Assembly: GCA_019694395.1 (NCBI GenBank)
Contig: JAIBCC010000001.1
Location: 124,001 to 188,000, forward strand
Direction of reading: 5' to 3'
Length of the DNA: 64,000 nt
DNA from: Pyrinomonadaceae bacterium
Lineage (GTDB): Bacteria; Acidobacteriota; Blastocatellia; Pyrinomonadales; Pyrinomonadaceae
Shown here: positions 16,114-25,173 of the stretch, piece by piece
Numbering within the stretch: position 1 is the stretch's first letter
Layout: each line of letters begins with the position of its first letter
Notes under the pieces: model-generated
The model's database searches: none
What the model was told of the DNA's origin: nothing
Seen by the model: only the letters and a program-made list of their open reading frames with translations
Program-made: the position numbers and the translations under genes

Positions 16114-18981
16114 ATGAATGCTGACCGTTTCAAACAAATTGATGAACTTTTTGATGCGGTAATGGATTTAAACGAATCCGAACGGGAAACCTTTTTAGCC
16201 GAAAAATGCAAAACGGACGAGAATCTAAAAAAAGAAGTTCTCTCTTTACTCCAAGCCCAAAACCCAAAAGATAATTTCCTTGATAAATCCGCCATTAAGG
16301 TAGCTGCTCAGGATTTTTCCGAACTACAAACCCTAGTTGACACCGAACAATTAATCGGAGAAAAAATTTCAAATTATAAAATAGAAAGGCTAATTGGTTT
16401 AGGCGGAATGGGACAGGTTTTTTTGGCACACGACGAAAAACTTGACCGTAAAGTTGCCTTAAAAGTTTTGCCTTCTGATTTTGTTTCAAAAGATGAGCGA
16501 GTCAAACGATTTCAAATTGAGGCTCGTGCCGTTTCTGCTCTGAACCATCCCTATATTGTCACAATTTATGACGTTGGGAGTCACGAAAATACCAATTTTA
16601 TTGCAACTGAATTTATCGAAGGTAAAACCTTACGGCAATTGATAAATGAACATCTTAAAATCGGTGAAATTATCAATGTGATTATTCAATCTTGTGAAGC
16701 ACTTTCTGCAGCCCATAATGAAGGAATTATCCACCGTGACATCAAACCTGAAAATATCATTTTGCGTTCCGATGGCTATGTCAAAATTCTTGATTTTGGA
16801 TTGGCAAAATTAATTGAATCCAACCGCCCTCTTCAATTTAATAATGCAACTGACAAAGGAATAATTGTCGGAACACCTGCCTATATGTCGCCTACTCAAA
16901 TTAAAGATGAGAAAGTTGATAACCGCATTGATCTTTGGAGTCTTGGAGTAGTTTTTTATGAACTTTTGACCGGGAAAAATCCTTTCAAAAAACCTACCCG
17001 GCAAGCTACATTTCATTCAATTTTAAACGAGCAAATTCCTTTGCCGAGTTCATTTAACAGTGAAATTCCACCTGAATTAGACCATGTTTTGATTAAAGCA
17101 CTCGAAAAAGATCCTGAAATAAGTTATCAAACCGCCTCAGAATTGCGGGCTGATTTGAAACGAGTCCAACGAAATTTGGATTCGTCTTTTTCCACAAAAG
17201 ATAATTCTTCTCCCTCAAAATACAACGTTGCCAAAAAAAGTAAATATCTTTTGCCGATTACGGTTTTATTTATTATCTCATTTTCTTTGGTAATTTGGAT
17301 TTTTTTCAGAAATAACGCAATTCCCAAAGGAATTGACTGGAGTAAAGGTGAAAATATTCAACTAACCAGACAAAATGGGATTGAATATTTTCCCTCAATT
17401 GCTCCCGATGGAAAATCATTTGTTTACGCCTCAGATGCCAAAGGAAATTTCGATATTTATTCGCAAAGAATCGGCGGTCAAAATCCTAAAAATTTAACTG
17501 AACATTCAACTTCTGATGACACACAGCCGGCTTTTTCGCGCGATGGTAATTGGATTGCTTTTCGGTCTGAACGCTCGCCAACCGGCATTTATGTAATGGA
17601 ATCAACTGGTGAAAATCTAAAAAGGGTTGGTGATGGAGAACATCCTTCCTGGTCGCCAGATGGGAAAGAGATTGTCGTAAGCAATTCGGGGATGGATGCG
17701 CCAAACATCCAAACCGGACGGGATAATCAAATTTTTATCATAAACCTTGAAACAGGCTCAACCCGTTCAATTTTGAAAAAAAATGCCTATTTTCCAACCT
17801 GGTCGCCAAATGGAAAACGAATTGCATTTTGGTTTTATCCTGATGCGACCGGACGGCGCGATATTGCTACGATCTCCGCCGATGGAATAGAAGAACCTAA
17901 AATTTTAACTACCAACTTTGGGCTTTCCAATTGGAACGCGGTTTGGTCACCGGATGGAAAATTTTTGTATTTTGTCAGTGATAAAAACGGTAATTGGAAT
18001 TTTTGGCGAATACCTATTGACGAAAATTCGGGTCAGGCATTGGATAAACCTGAACCAGTGACAGCCCCATCCATTTACAGCCGCCATCTTGGGTTTTCGG
18101 CGGACGGAAAAAAGATGATCTATGTGCAGTCTGAAAGACAGTCGAACATTCAAGGAGTTGAATTTGATGAAAAAAATGAAAGGATTGTCGGAACAGCCAA
18201 ATGGATCACTACCGGAGACCGCGAAATTACCCGCGCCGTGCTTTCTCCTGACGGTAATAAATTTTTGATGCGGCAGGTCCGGCGCACGCAGGACGATTTA
18301 GTCGAAGTTAATAGGGACGGAACTAATTGGAAAGACATTACTGACGATGTTTCGTATGACCGTTATGCGCGTTGGTCGCCCGATGGCTCACAAATTGCCT
18401 TTGCCTCCGACCGTTGCGGAGTCTATGAAATTTGGATGGCAGACTCTGACCGATTAAATCTTCGTCAGATTACTTTTGGCAATGATGATCCTCAGGGAAC
18501 TTCAGTTCCGGTTTTTTCTCCTGATGGAAAGCGTTTAAGCTATCATCGTAACGCCCAAACATACATTCTGGATTTAACCAAACCGTTTCAGGAACAAACT
18601 CCTTTTAAACTTCCTCCAACCGATACGGGAGGAACTTTTGCCGCTTGGGATTGGTCGCCCGATGGAGATAAGTTAGTCGGTAGATTCAGATTTGAATCCC
18701 TTTTGGGTTATTATTCGTTTTCCGCCAAAAAATATGTGCGAATCACCAAAAGTGCAGAATCAGTTCCATCCTGGCTGCCCGATAGTCGTCGTTTTATTTA
18801 TTCATTTGAAAACAAAGTTTTGATCGCCGACATTGAAACTAAAAGGGTAAAAGAATTATTTACAATTCAGGAAGGAGTTCCGCGCAGTCCGTTTGTCACA
18901 CCTGACGGAAAGTTCCTCTATTATGATGTGCTCACCAATAAATCTGATATTTGGCTGATTGATGTTTCTACGTCAAATTAG
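16114..18981 (+). CDS. Ser/Thr protein kinase with C-terminal beta-propeller (paralogue 1)
   Basis: A 955-residue receptor-type kinase. Residues 1-85 are a helical N-terminal region (IDELFDAVMDLNESERE). The kinase domain (about 88-350) has GLGGMGQVF, VALKVLP with the ATP-anchoring Lys, IIHRDIKPEN and ILDFGLAKL. The APE motif reads SPTQ, without the usual Glu. One transmembrane helix follows (about 378-398), then an extracytoplasmic propeller of PD40/TolB-like repeats, each with W-S-P-D-G-type turns. It probably phosphorylates cytoplasmic targets in response to something bound outside. It begins with ATG, 70 bp after the sigma factor gene, and is followed by two paralogues. Confidence 0.92.
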   Translation: MNADRFKQIDELFDAVMDLNESERETFLAEKCKTDENLKKEVLSLLQAQNPKDNFLDKSAIKVAAQDFSELQTLVDTEQLIGEKISNYKIERLIGLGGMGQVFLAHDEKLDRKVALKVLPSDFVSKDERVKRFQIEARAVSALNHPYIVTIYDVGSHENTNFIATEFIEGKTLRQLINEHLKIGEIINVIIQSCEALSAAHNEGIIHRDIKPENIILRSDGYVKILDFGLAKLIESNRPLQFNNATDKGIIVGTPAYMSPTQIKDEKVDNRIDLWSLGVVFYELLTGKNPFKKPTRQATFHSILNEQIPLPSSFNSEIPPELDHVLIKALEKDPEISYQTASELRADLKRVQRNLDSSFSTKDNSSPSKYNVAKKSKYLLPITVLFIISFSLVIWIFFRNNAIPKGIDWSKGENIQLTRQNGIEYFPSIAPDGKSFVYASDAKGNFDIYSQRIGGQNPKNLTEHSTSDDTQPAFSRDGNWIAFRSERSPTGIYVMESTGENLKRVGDGEHPSWSPDGKEIVVSNSGMDAPNIQTGRDNQIFIINLETGSTRSILKKNAYFPTWSPNGKRIAFWFYPDATGRRDIATISADGIEEPKILTTNFGLSNWNAVWSPDGKFLYFVSDKNGNWNFWRIPIDENSGQALDKPEPVTAPSIYSRHLGFSADGKKMIYVQSERQSNIQGVEFDEKNERIVGTAKWITTGDREITRAVLSPDGNKFLMRQVRRTQDDLVEVNRDGTNWKDITDDVSYDRYARWSPDGSQIAFASDRCGVYEIWMADSDRLNLRQITFGNDDPQGTSVPVFSPDGKRLSYHRNAQTYILDLTKPFQEQTPFKLPPTDTGGTFAAWDWSPDGDKLVGRFRFESLLGYYSFSAKKYVRITKSAESVPSWLPDSRRFIYSFENKVLIADIETKRVKELFTIQEGVPRSPFVTPDGKFLYYDVLTNKSDIWLIDVSTSN

Positions 18982-19045
18982 AAAAAATTTTCATATTCCA
19001 AAACAGTTATGCTAAATTAAGTTTATTTCAAACCTTTAATTTTCT

Positions 19046-21922
19046 GTGGAAAATAATCGCTGGCAGCAAATTGATGAGCTTCTGGATGCAGTTCTGGATT
19101 TACCTGAATCCGAACGCGAGGATTTTTTGTCTGAAAATTGCAAAAGTGATGAAGATTTAAAGAATGAAGTTCTCAGTTTGCTTCAAGCAACTTCAAATTC
19201 CGATAGTTTTTTAGAAAAAAGCGTATTGGGAATTGCCGCCTTTAATCTATTGGAAAATCAAACAACTTTGGCAGAGTCCGATTTAATCGGAAAATTATTT
19301 GGAAATTATCGAATTGAATCCCTGCTCGGTTCAGGCGGAATGGGTGAAGTCTATTTAGCTTCGGACGAAAAACTAAAACGCAAAGTTGCTCTTAAAATCC
19401 TGCCCGCCGAATATGTTTCAAGCGATGAAAGAGTTAAACGGTTTCAGTTAGAAGCACGTGCCATTGCAGCATTAAATCATCCGAATATTGTCACGATTTA
19501 TGATGTTGGAACATACGAAGGAATTAATTACATTGCCACCGAATATATCGAAGGAAAAACCTTTCGCCAACTAATTGAAGAAGGACTGAAATTAAAAGAA
19601 ATTCTCAATCTTATTATCCAAAGCTGCGAAGCTCTTTCCGCCGCTCATAATGCAGGAATTATCCATCGTGATATAAAACCGGAAAATATCATTGTTCGTC
19701 CTGACGGCTACGTTAAAATTCTTGATTTCGGTTTGGCTAAATTGACCGAAATTGACCTCAATACCATGAAAAGTTTTAGTGCAACTGCCAAGGGAGCTTT
19801 AATCGGCACGCCTGCGTATATGTCGCCAGGTCAGATTACTGACGGGAAAATCGATCATCGCACCGATTTATGGAGTCTTGGAGTAGTTTTTTATGAAATG
19901 CTAACCGGCGTTAATCCTTTCAAGAAAGCCAATCGCCAATTAACTTTTAATGCGGTTTAAACCACAGAACCCGGATTGGCAAGCTCAATTAACTCGGAAA
20001 TTCCGCCGGAATTAGACCAAATTCTGGTCAAAGCTCTAGAAAAAGATGCTGATTTAAGTTATCAAACCGCTTCCGATCTGCGCGCGGATTTGAAACGAAT
20101 CAAACGCGAAATTGATTCTTCGCCATCATGGAATTCGGTTTCAGAACCGCAAATCCAAACTAAAACTGTAGCCACACGAAACTATCTATTTATAGCTTTA
20201 ACGATTATCTTTATCAGTTTGATGGCATTTGGCGGATGGTTTTTATTCAAAAATCGTAAAATGGCTGAAGGAATTGACTGGAGCAAAGGAACAAATACCC
20301 AACTTACCGAGCAAAGCGGAATCGAATATTTTCCATCCATTGCACCTGACGGAAAATCATTTGTTTTTGCCTCGGATGCTAAAGGAAATTTCGATATATA
20401 TTCGCAAAGAATCGGGGGAAAAAATCCCACAAATTTGACTGAAAATTCAATTTCGGATGACACTCAACCTGCATTTTCACCTGATGGAAACCGGATTGCT
20501 TTTCGGTCTGAACGCTCACCAGCCGGAATTTATGTGATGGAAGCAACCGGCGAAAATCTGCGGCGGGTAGGTGATGGTGCACATCCGTCCTGGTCGCCCG
20601 ATGGAAAAGAAATCGTAGTCAGCACTAATGGAATGGACGCTCCAAACGTTTTGATCGGGAAAGATAACGGATTGTCAATCATCAATTTAGAAACTGGTGC
20701 AAAACGCGAGTTGCTCAAACAAAATGCCTATTTCCCAACCTGGTCACCAAACAAAAAACGAATTGCATACTGGTTTTATCCGACGGCTATAGGCAGACGC
20801 GACATTGCCACAATTTCTGCTGATGGAAAAGCAGAACCAATTGTTTTGACGGGCGAATTTGCTTTATCGAATTGGAATCCGGTTTGGTCCCCCGATGGCA
20901 AATTTTTGTATTTTGTCAGTGATAAAAACGGCAATTGGAACTTTTGGCGAGTTGCTATTGATGAAAATTCGGGAAAACCTTTGGGAGAACCGGAACCGAT
21001 TGTAACTCCTTCCAAATACAGCCGTCATTTAGCTTTTTCGGCTGATGGGAAAAAGATGATCTATGTGCAGTCTGAAACCGAATCAAATATTCAAAGGGTA
21101 GATTTTGACGATAAAAATGAAAAAATTATTGGTAATCCTTCTTGGGTTACTACCGGAGACCGCGAAGTTACCCGGGCAATTCTTTCGCCCGATGGCAAAC
21201 AATTTTTAATGCGGCAAATCCGCCGCACCCAAGACGATATTGTAGTTGTTAATCAGGATGGAACGGGTTGGCACGATATTACCAATGACACGCCATTTGA
21301 TCGTTTTCCCCGTTGGTCGCCGGATGGTTCTCAAATTGCCCTTGCCTCCGACCGTAGCGGAAATTATGAAATTTGGATGTGCAATACGGACGGAACAAAT
21401 CTGCGGCAAATTACTTTTCCGGTTTCGGTATCAATTGCCACATCATTTCCGGTATTTTCTCCCGATGGAAAACATTTGGCATTTAATCGTCCGCCAAATT
21501 CTTATATTTTGGATTTAACTAAAGATTATAAGTCTCAAACTCCATTCAAATTACCGGCAACCGATACCGGAAATCTTTTTGGTGTTTGGGATTGGTCACC
21601 GGATGGCAAAAAGTTGCTTGGAATTTTTCAAAATGAATTAATGATTGGTTATTTTTCTTTTGAATCAAACACTTACACAAGAATTCTCAAAGCTCCCGGT
21701 TCAGTTCCCTCCTGGCTGCCTGACAGTCGTCATTTTGTTTATGCCGAAAATAATAAGGTATTTTTGGCAGACATTGAGACAAAACAAACTAAAGAACTGC
21801 TTTCATTACAAATTGAACAACCACGAAGTCCCTTCGTTACTCCCGACGGAAAAAATCTCTATTATGTCGCACACTTAAACAAATCAGATATATGGTTGAT
21901 TGATGCTCCATCCGCCCCCTAA
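19046..21922 (+). pseudogene. Ser/Thr kinase-propeller (paralogue 2) interrupted by an in-frame stop
   Basis: This paralogue starts with GTG and would encode about 958 residues, but codon 305 (19958-19960) is TAA. Reading continues in the same frame with no shift: both sides match paralogue 3, where the equivalent position is Leu. A single T-to-A change from TTA would explain it. The upstream part (304 aa) retains the ATP-binding loop (GSGGMGEVYL), HRDIKPEN and DFGLAKL but loses the end of the kinase lobe, membrane helix and propeller; the downstream part has no plausible start or ribosome binding site (the next candidate is TTG at 19976). APE reads SPGQ. The propeller is close to paralogue 1 and the kinase to paralogue 3. 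It may be a recent pseudogene, a suppressed stop or a sequencing error. Confidence 0.85.
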
Positions 21923-21988
21923 AATTTATTTCCCGAAACTCTTTAGAATATGGTAAATTTAGACAGTTTCTAAGCTTCAAAATATTCA

Positions 21989-24892
21989 GTGGAAAATACT
22001 CGTTGGCAACAGATTGATGAGCTTTTTGATGAGGTTTTGGATTTGCCCGAATCCGAGCGCGAGGCTTTTTTGTCTGAAAAATGCAAAGATGATGCCGAAT
22101 TAAAAAACGAAGTTCTTGCGTTACTAAAAGCCGGTTCAGATTCGGAAAAATTCCTCGAAAAAAGCGTCATGGGAATTGCCGCCCGCAATATTGCCGTAAC
22201 CGACACAAACATTGCAAAACCTCAGCTTTTCGGCAAAATCATTGGAACTTACAAAATTGAATCACTGCTCGGTTCAGGCGGAATGGGCGAAGTCTATTTA
22301 GCTTCGGACGAAAAACTTAAACGCAAAGTCGCCCTCAAAATCCTGCCTGCCGAATATGTTTCAAGCGACGAAAGAGTTAAGCGGTTTCAGTTAGAAGCAC
22401 GGGCAATTTCTGCCCTGAATCATCCGAATATTGTGACAATTTATGATGTCGGAACACACGAAGGAATCAATTACATTGCTACTGAATTCGTTGAAGGAAA
22501 AACCTTTCGGGAATTGATCGGAACAGGTTTAAAGGTCAAAGAAGTTCTGGGCATTATCATTCAAACTTGCGAAGCACTTTCAGCAGCTCATAATGCAGGA
22601 ATTATCCATCGAGATATAAAACCGGAAAATATCATTGTTCGTCCTGACGGCTACGTTAAAATTCTCGATTTCGGTCTGGCAAAATTGACTGAAATTGATT
22701 TTCAAACCTTAAAGGATTTTTCTAAAACTGCCAAAGGAGTAATCATCGGCACGCCAGCCTATATGTCGCCTGAACAGGTTGCTGATGACCGGGTTGACCA
22801 TCGCACGGATCTATGGAGCGTTGGGGTGGTTTTGTATGAACTTTTGACAGGTATCAATCCTTTCAAAAAGGCAAACCGTCAAGCAACTTTCCAAACAATT
22901 TTGTCAGAAGATCCGCCGTTAGCCAGTTCAATTAATTCAGAAATTTCGCCGGAATTAGACCAGATTTTGGTCAAAGCTCTGGAAAAAGAAGCGGATTTAA
23001 GCTATCAAACAGCTTCTGACCTGCGCGCGGATTTGAAACGAATCAAACGTGAAATTGATTCTTCGCCATCTTGGAATTCGGTTTCAGGAGCGCAAAATCG
23101 TAAGCCCGCTACAACTCCAAGGAATTATCTGTTTTTTTCCGCCGCAATTTTATTTTTGCTTTTACTTGCCGGCGGAATCTGGTTCTTCTTTTTCAAAAAT
23201 TCCAACTCGAAAATTAGTGAGAATAATTGGTCAAAAGCTAAAAATATTCAAGTTACCGAATCTCTTTCAATCGAAAGTTATCCAAGTCTTTCCCCGGATG
23301 GAAAAAGTTTGGTCTTTTCGATGGAAAAGGACGGAAATCAGGATATTTTTTGGCAAAGAATTGGTGGTAAAAATCTTACAAATTTAACCGGCGATTCAAA
23401 AGAGATCGAACAGATGCCGGTTTATTCGCCCAATGGAGACAGTATTGCTTTTCGCTCGGAACGTAACGGCGGCGGAATTTTTACAATGGGCGCGACAGGC
23501 GAAAATGTGCGGCGAATTTCTGATTTCGGTTTTCACCCTTCCTGGTCGCCCGATGGAAAAAAAATCGTCGTTAGCGATAAATCCGCTATTCATCATACTT
23601 TGCATTCTGTCCCAAATAGTGCATTGTGGGTGCTGGACATTTCAGTTAACGGCAAACAACAACTTGAAACCAAAGGCGATGCCATCATGCCGAATTGGTC
23701 GCCAAACGGTGATCGGATCGCTTATTGGTTTGTGGGTGAAGGCAAACTTGGCGAAATTGCCACGATTCCGGCAAGCGGTGGAGAACCCGTTATTATCACC
23801 AATGACGATTTTTCAGACTGGAATCCGGTTTGGTCGCCCGATGGAAAATTTTTATATTTCGCCAGCGATCGCGGCGGGAGTATGGGGCTTTGGCGGATAG
23901 CAATTGATGAAAAAACCGGAAAGGCGTTGAGCGAACCTGAGCCTGTCGCAACTCCGTCCAAATATTGTCGACACATCACTTTTTCGCGTGACGGAAACCT
24001 GCTTGGATACATTCGTTATGAAAGCAAATCTAATTTGCAATCAGTTAAATTTGACGAAAAAACCCAAAAAATCGTGGGTGAAATCGAATGGATAACACGC
24101 GGAAATCACGAAATTACCAATCCGCATTTGTCACCGAACGGCGAGGAATATTTGGTTCGCAACGTCAAACCGACGCAAGAAGATTTAGTTGTTTTCAATA
24201 AAAATGGCGAAAATTGGCGTAATTTGACCAATGATAAATATCTGGAAAGAATTCCTAGCTGGTCGCACGACGGCAAAAAAATTGTTTTTCATTCAGACCG
24301 CAGCGGAAAATATCAGGTTTGGACGATTGATGCTGACGGAAATAACCTGAAACAAATCACTTTTTCAGAAAAAACCGGAGCTTTTGTCGGTGTCTTTTCT
24401 CCTGATGATAAAAAACTCGTTTACAGCGAGATTGATGGAAAAAAACAAAGACCTTACATTTTAGACCTGACCAAATCATGGACTGAACAAACTCCTCAAC
24501 CGCTTAACCTTAACAAAAACAGCTATGCGTGGGTAGGCGGCTGGTCGCCTGACGGTAATAAACTTTTGCTGTTGACTTTTGGCGATGATGGTAACGTAGA
24601 TTCACTTGGAGTTTATGATCTAAGAACTTCCAATTTTGAAAAAATGGCTGATCAGGGAACCAGTCCGTTTTGGCTCAGCGACAGCCGGCATTTCATTTTT
24701 TCAAATCTTAAAGGAATTTATCTGGTTGATAGTGAAACAAAGAAAACCACTGAAATTCTTAAACCATCAGACTACGAAATCCAAAGCCCAAATATTTCTT
24801 CTGACTATAAAACCCTTTATTTCAGATATTTACAGGTAGATGCCGATGTTTGGCTTTTGGATAATTCAAATAGTGAAAATCAACCTAAATAA
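21989..24892 (+). CDS. Ser/Thr protein kinase with C-terminal beta-propeller (paralogue 3)
   Basis: An intact 967-residue kinase beginning with GTG (MENTRWQQIDELFDEVLDLP). It has the full kinase signature: GSGGMGEVYLASDEKLKRK, VALKILP, IIHRDIKPEN, DFGLAKL and an intact SPEQ in the APE position, unlike the other two. A transmembrane segment (FFSAAILFLLLLAGGIWFF) separates it from an extracytoplasmic PD40/TolB-like propeller that is more divergent than those of paralogues 1 and 2 (for example IESYPSLSPDGKSLVFSM). It is the only one of the trio with both complete reading frame and complete canonical motifs. Confidence 0.92.
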   Translation: MENTRWQQIDELFDEVLDLPESEREAFLSEKCKDDAELKNEVLALLKAGSDSEKFLEKSVMGIAARNIAVTDTNIAKPQLFGKIIGTYKIESLLGSGGMGEVYLASDEKLKRKVALKILPAEYVSSDERVKRFQLEARAISALNHPNIVTIYDVGTHEGINYIATEFVEGKTFRELIGTGLKVKEVLGIIIQTCEALSAAHNAGIIHRDIKPENIIVRPDGYVKILDFGLAKLTEIDFQTLKDFSKTAKGVIIGTPAYMSPEQVADDRVDHRTDLWSVGVVLYELLTGINPFKKANRQATFQTILSEDPPLASSINSEISPELDQILVKALEKEADLSYQTASDLRADLKRIKREIDSSPSWNSVSGAQNRKPATTPRNYLFFSAAILFLLLLAGGIWFFFFKNSNSKISENNWSKAKNIQVTESLSIESYPSLSPDGKSLVFSMEKDGNQDIFWQRIGGKNLTNLTGDSKEIEQMPVYSPNGDSIAFRSERNGGGIFTMGATGENVRRISDFGFHPSWSPDGKKIVVSDKSAIHHTLHSVPNSALWVLDISVNGKQQLETKGDAIMPNWSPNGDRIAYWFVGEGKLGEIATIPASGGEPVIITNDDFSDWNPVWSPDGKFLYFASDRGGSMGLWRIAIDEKTGKALSEPEPVATPSKYCRHITFSRDGNLLGYIRYESKSNLQSVKFDEKTQKIVGEIEWITRGNHEITNPHLSPNGEEYLVRNVKPTQEDLVVFNKNGENWRNLTNDKYLERIPSWSHDGKKIVFHSDRSGKYQVWTIDADGNNLKQITFSEKTGAFVGVFSPDDKKLVYSEIDGKKQRPYILDLTKSWTEQTPQPLNLNKNSYAWVGGWSPDGNKLLLLTFGDDGNVDSLGVYDLRTSNFEKMADQGTSPFWLSDSRHFIFSNLKGIYLVDSETKKTTEILKPSDYEIQSPNISSDYKTLYFRYLQVDADVWLLDNSNSENQPK

Positions 24893-24954
24893 ATCATTTT
24901 TCAATAGTTATTTATATTTGATTTATTCCCAATGAGCCGCAATAAAAATATTTT

Positions 24955-24982
24955 TTGCAGTCTTTTAAAATGGTGCTATTAT
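24955..24982 (+). promoter_or_regulatory. Predicted promoter for the cysS leader
   Basis: TTGCAG (24955-24960) and TATTAT (24977-24982) are 16 bp apart. The ATG of the leader ORF begins 7 nt after the -10 box, where transcription is expected to start, so the transcript is predicted to be leaderless. No Shine-Dalgarno is present in the intervening TCTTTTT. Confidence 0.55.
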
Positions 24983-24989
24983 TCTTTTT

Positions 24990-25070
24990 ATGATTTTTAC
25001 ACTTAAAAATCCAACTAAACATCTTCTCGCCAAGCTCGGTATCGCGCCGAAAGAATCCTGTTGTAACTAA
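24990..25070 (+). CDS. Putative cysteine leader peptide of cysS
   Basis: A 26-codon ORF (MIFTLKNPTKH at the N-terminus, GIAPKESCCN at the C-terminus, then TAA). Two adjacent TGT Cys codons sit at 25059-25064, 104 nt before the cysS start. Two Cys in 26 residues immediately upstream of the gene charging tRNA-Cys is the pattern of an amino-acid-sensing leader peptide. The ATG lies at the predicted transcription start and lacks a Shine-Dalgarno. The bases spanning the Cys codons can pair with the cysS ribosome binding site (see next entry). It is too short for ordinary gene finders; the coding claim is inference from position, codons and complementarity. Confidence 0.6.
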   Translation: MIFTLKNPTKHLLAKLGIAPKESCCN

Positions 25071-25167
25071 AAACACGCTTCAATTTTCAATAACAGACGG
25101 ATTTTTGTTTCCCAAGAATCCGCAAGTTTCGTTTTTTGTTGTATCATTATTTTTTTCAAACAGGATT
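25051..25167 (+). promoter_or_regulatory. Putative translational attenuator controlling cysS
   Basis: AATCCTGTT (25054-25062), which overlaps the first and part of the second Cys codon of the leader ORF, is perfectly complementary to AACAGGATT (25159-25167), which contains the cysS Shine-Dalgarno AGGA. Between them CGGATTTTT (25098-25106) and AAGAATCCG (25114-25122) form a separate 9-bp hairpin (one G-U pair, 7-nt loop) followed by a T-rich tract. AAGAATCC occurs both there and at 25051-25058, so alternative pairings exist. Model: a ribosome stalled on the Cys codons covers segment 1, frees the Shine-Dalgarno and turns cysS on; with ample Cys-tRNA the ribosome leaves and the site is masked. 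A transcription-termination component is also possible. Confidence 0.55.
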
Positions 25168-25173
25168 ATTTTT

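Noticed and set aside
19940..19980. Frameshift in kinase paralogue 2
   Set aside because: The two halves are in the same frame (stop at 19958-19960, resumption in phase), so it is a nonsense codon.
19976..21922. A separate 648-aa propeller gene starting at 19976
   Set aside because: The start would be TTG with no ribosome binding site, and the sequence continues the kinase frame across one stop codon; it is the distal half of an interrupted gene.
24893..25173. T-box riboswitch before cysS
   Set aside because: No T-box consensus (UGGNACC-type bulge) or specifier stem is recognisable; the leader-peptide model explains the sequence better.
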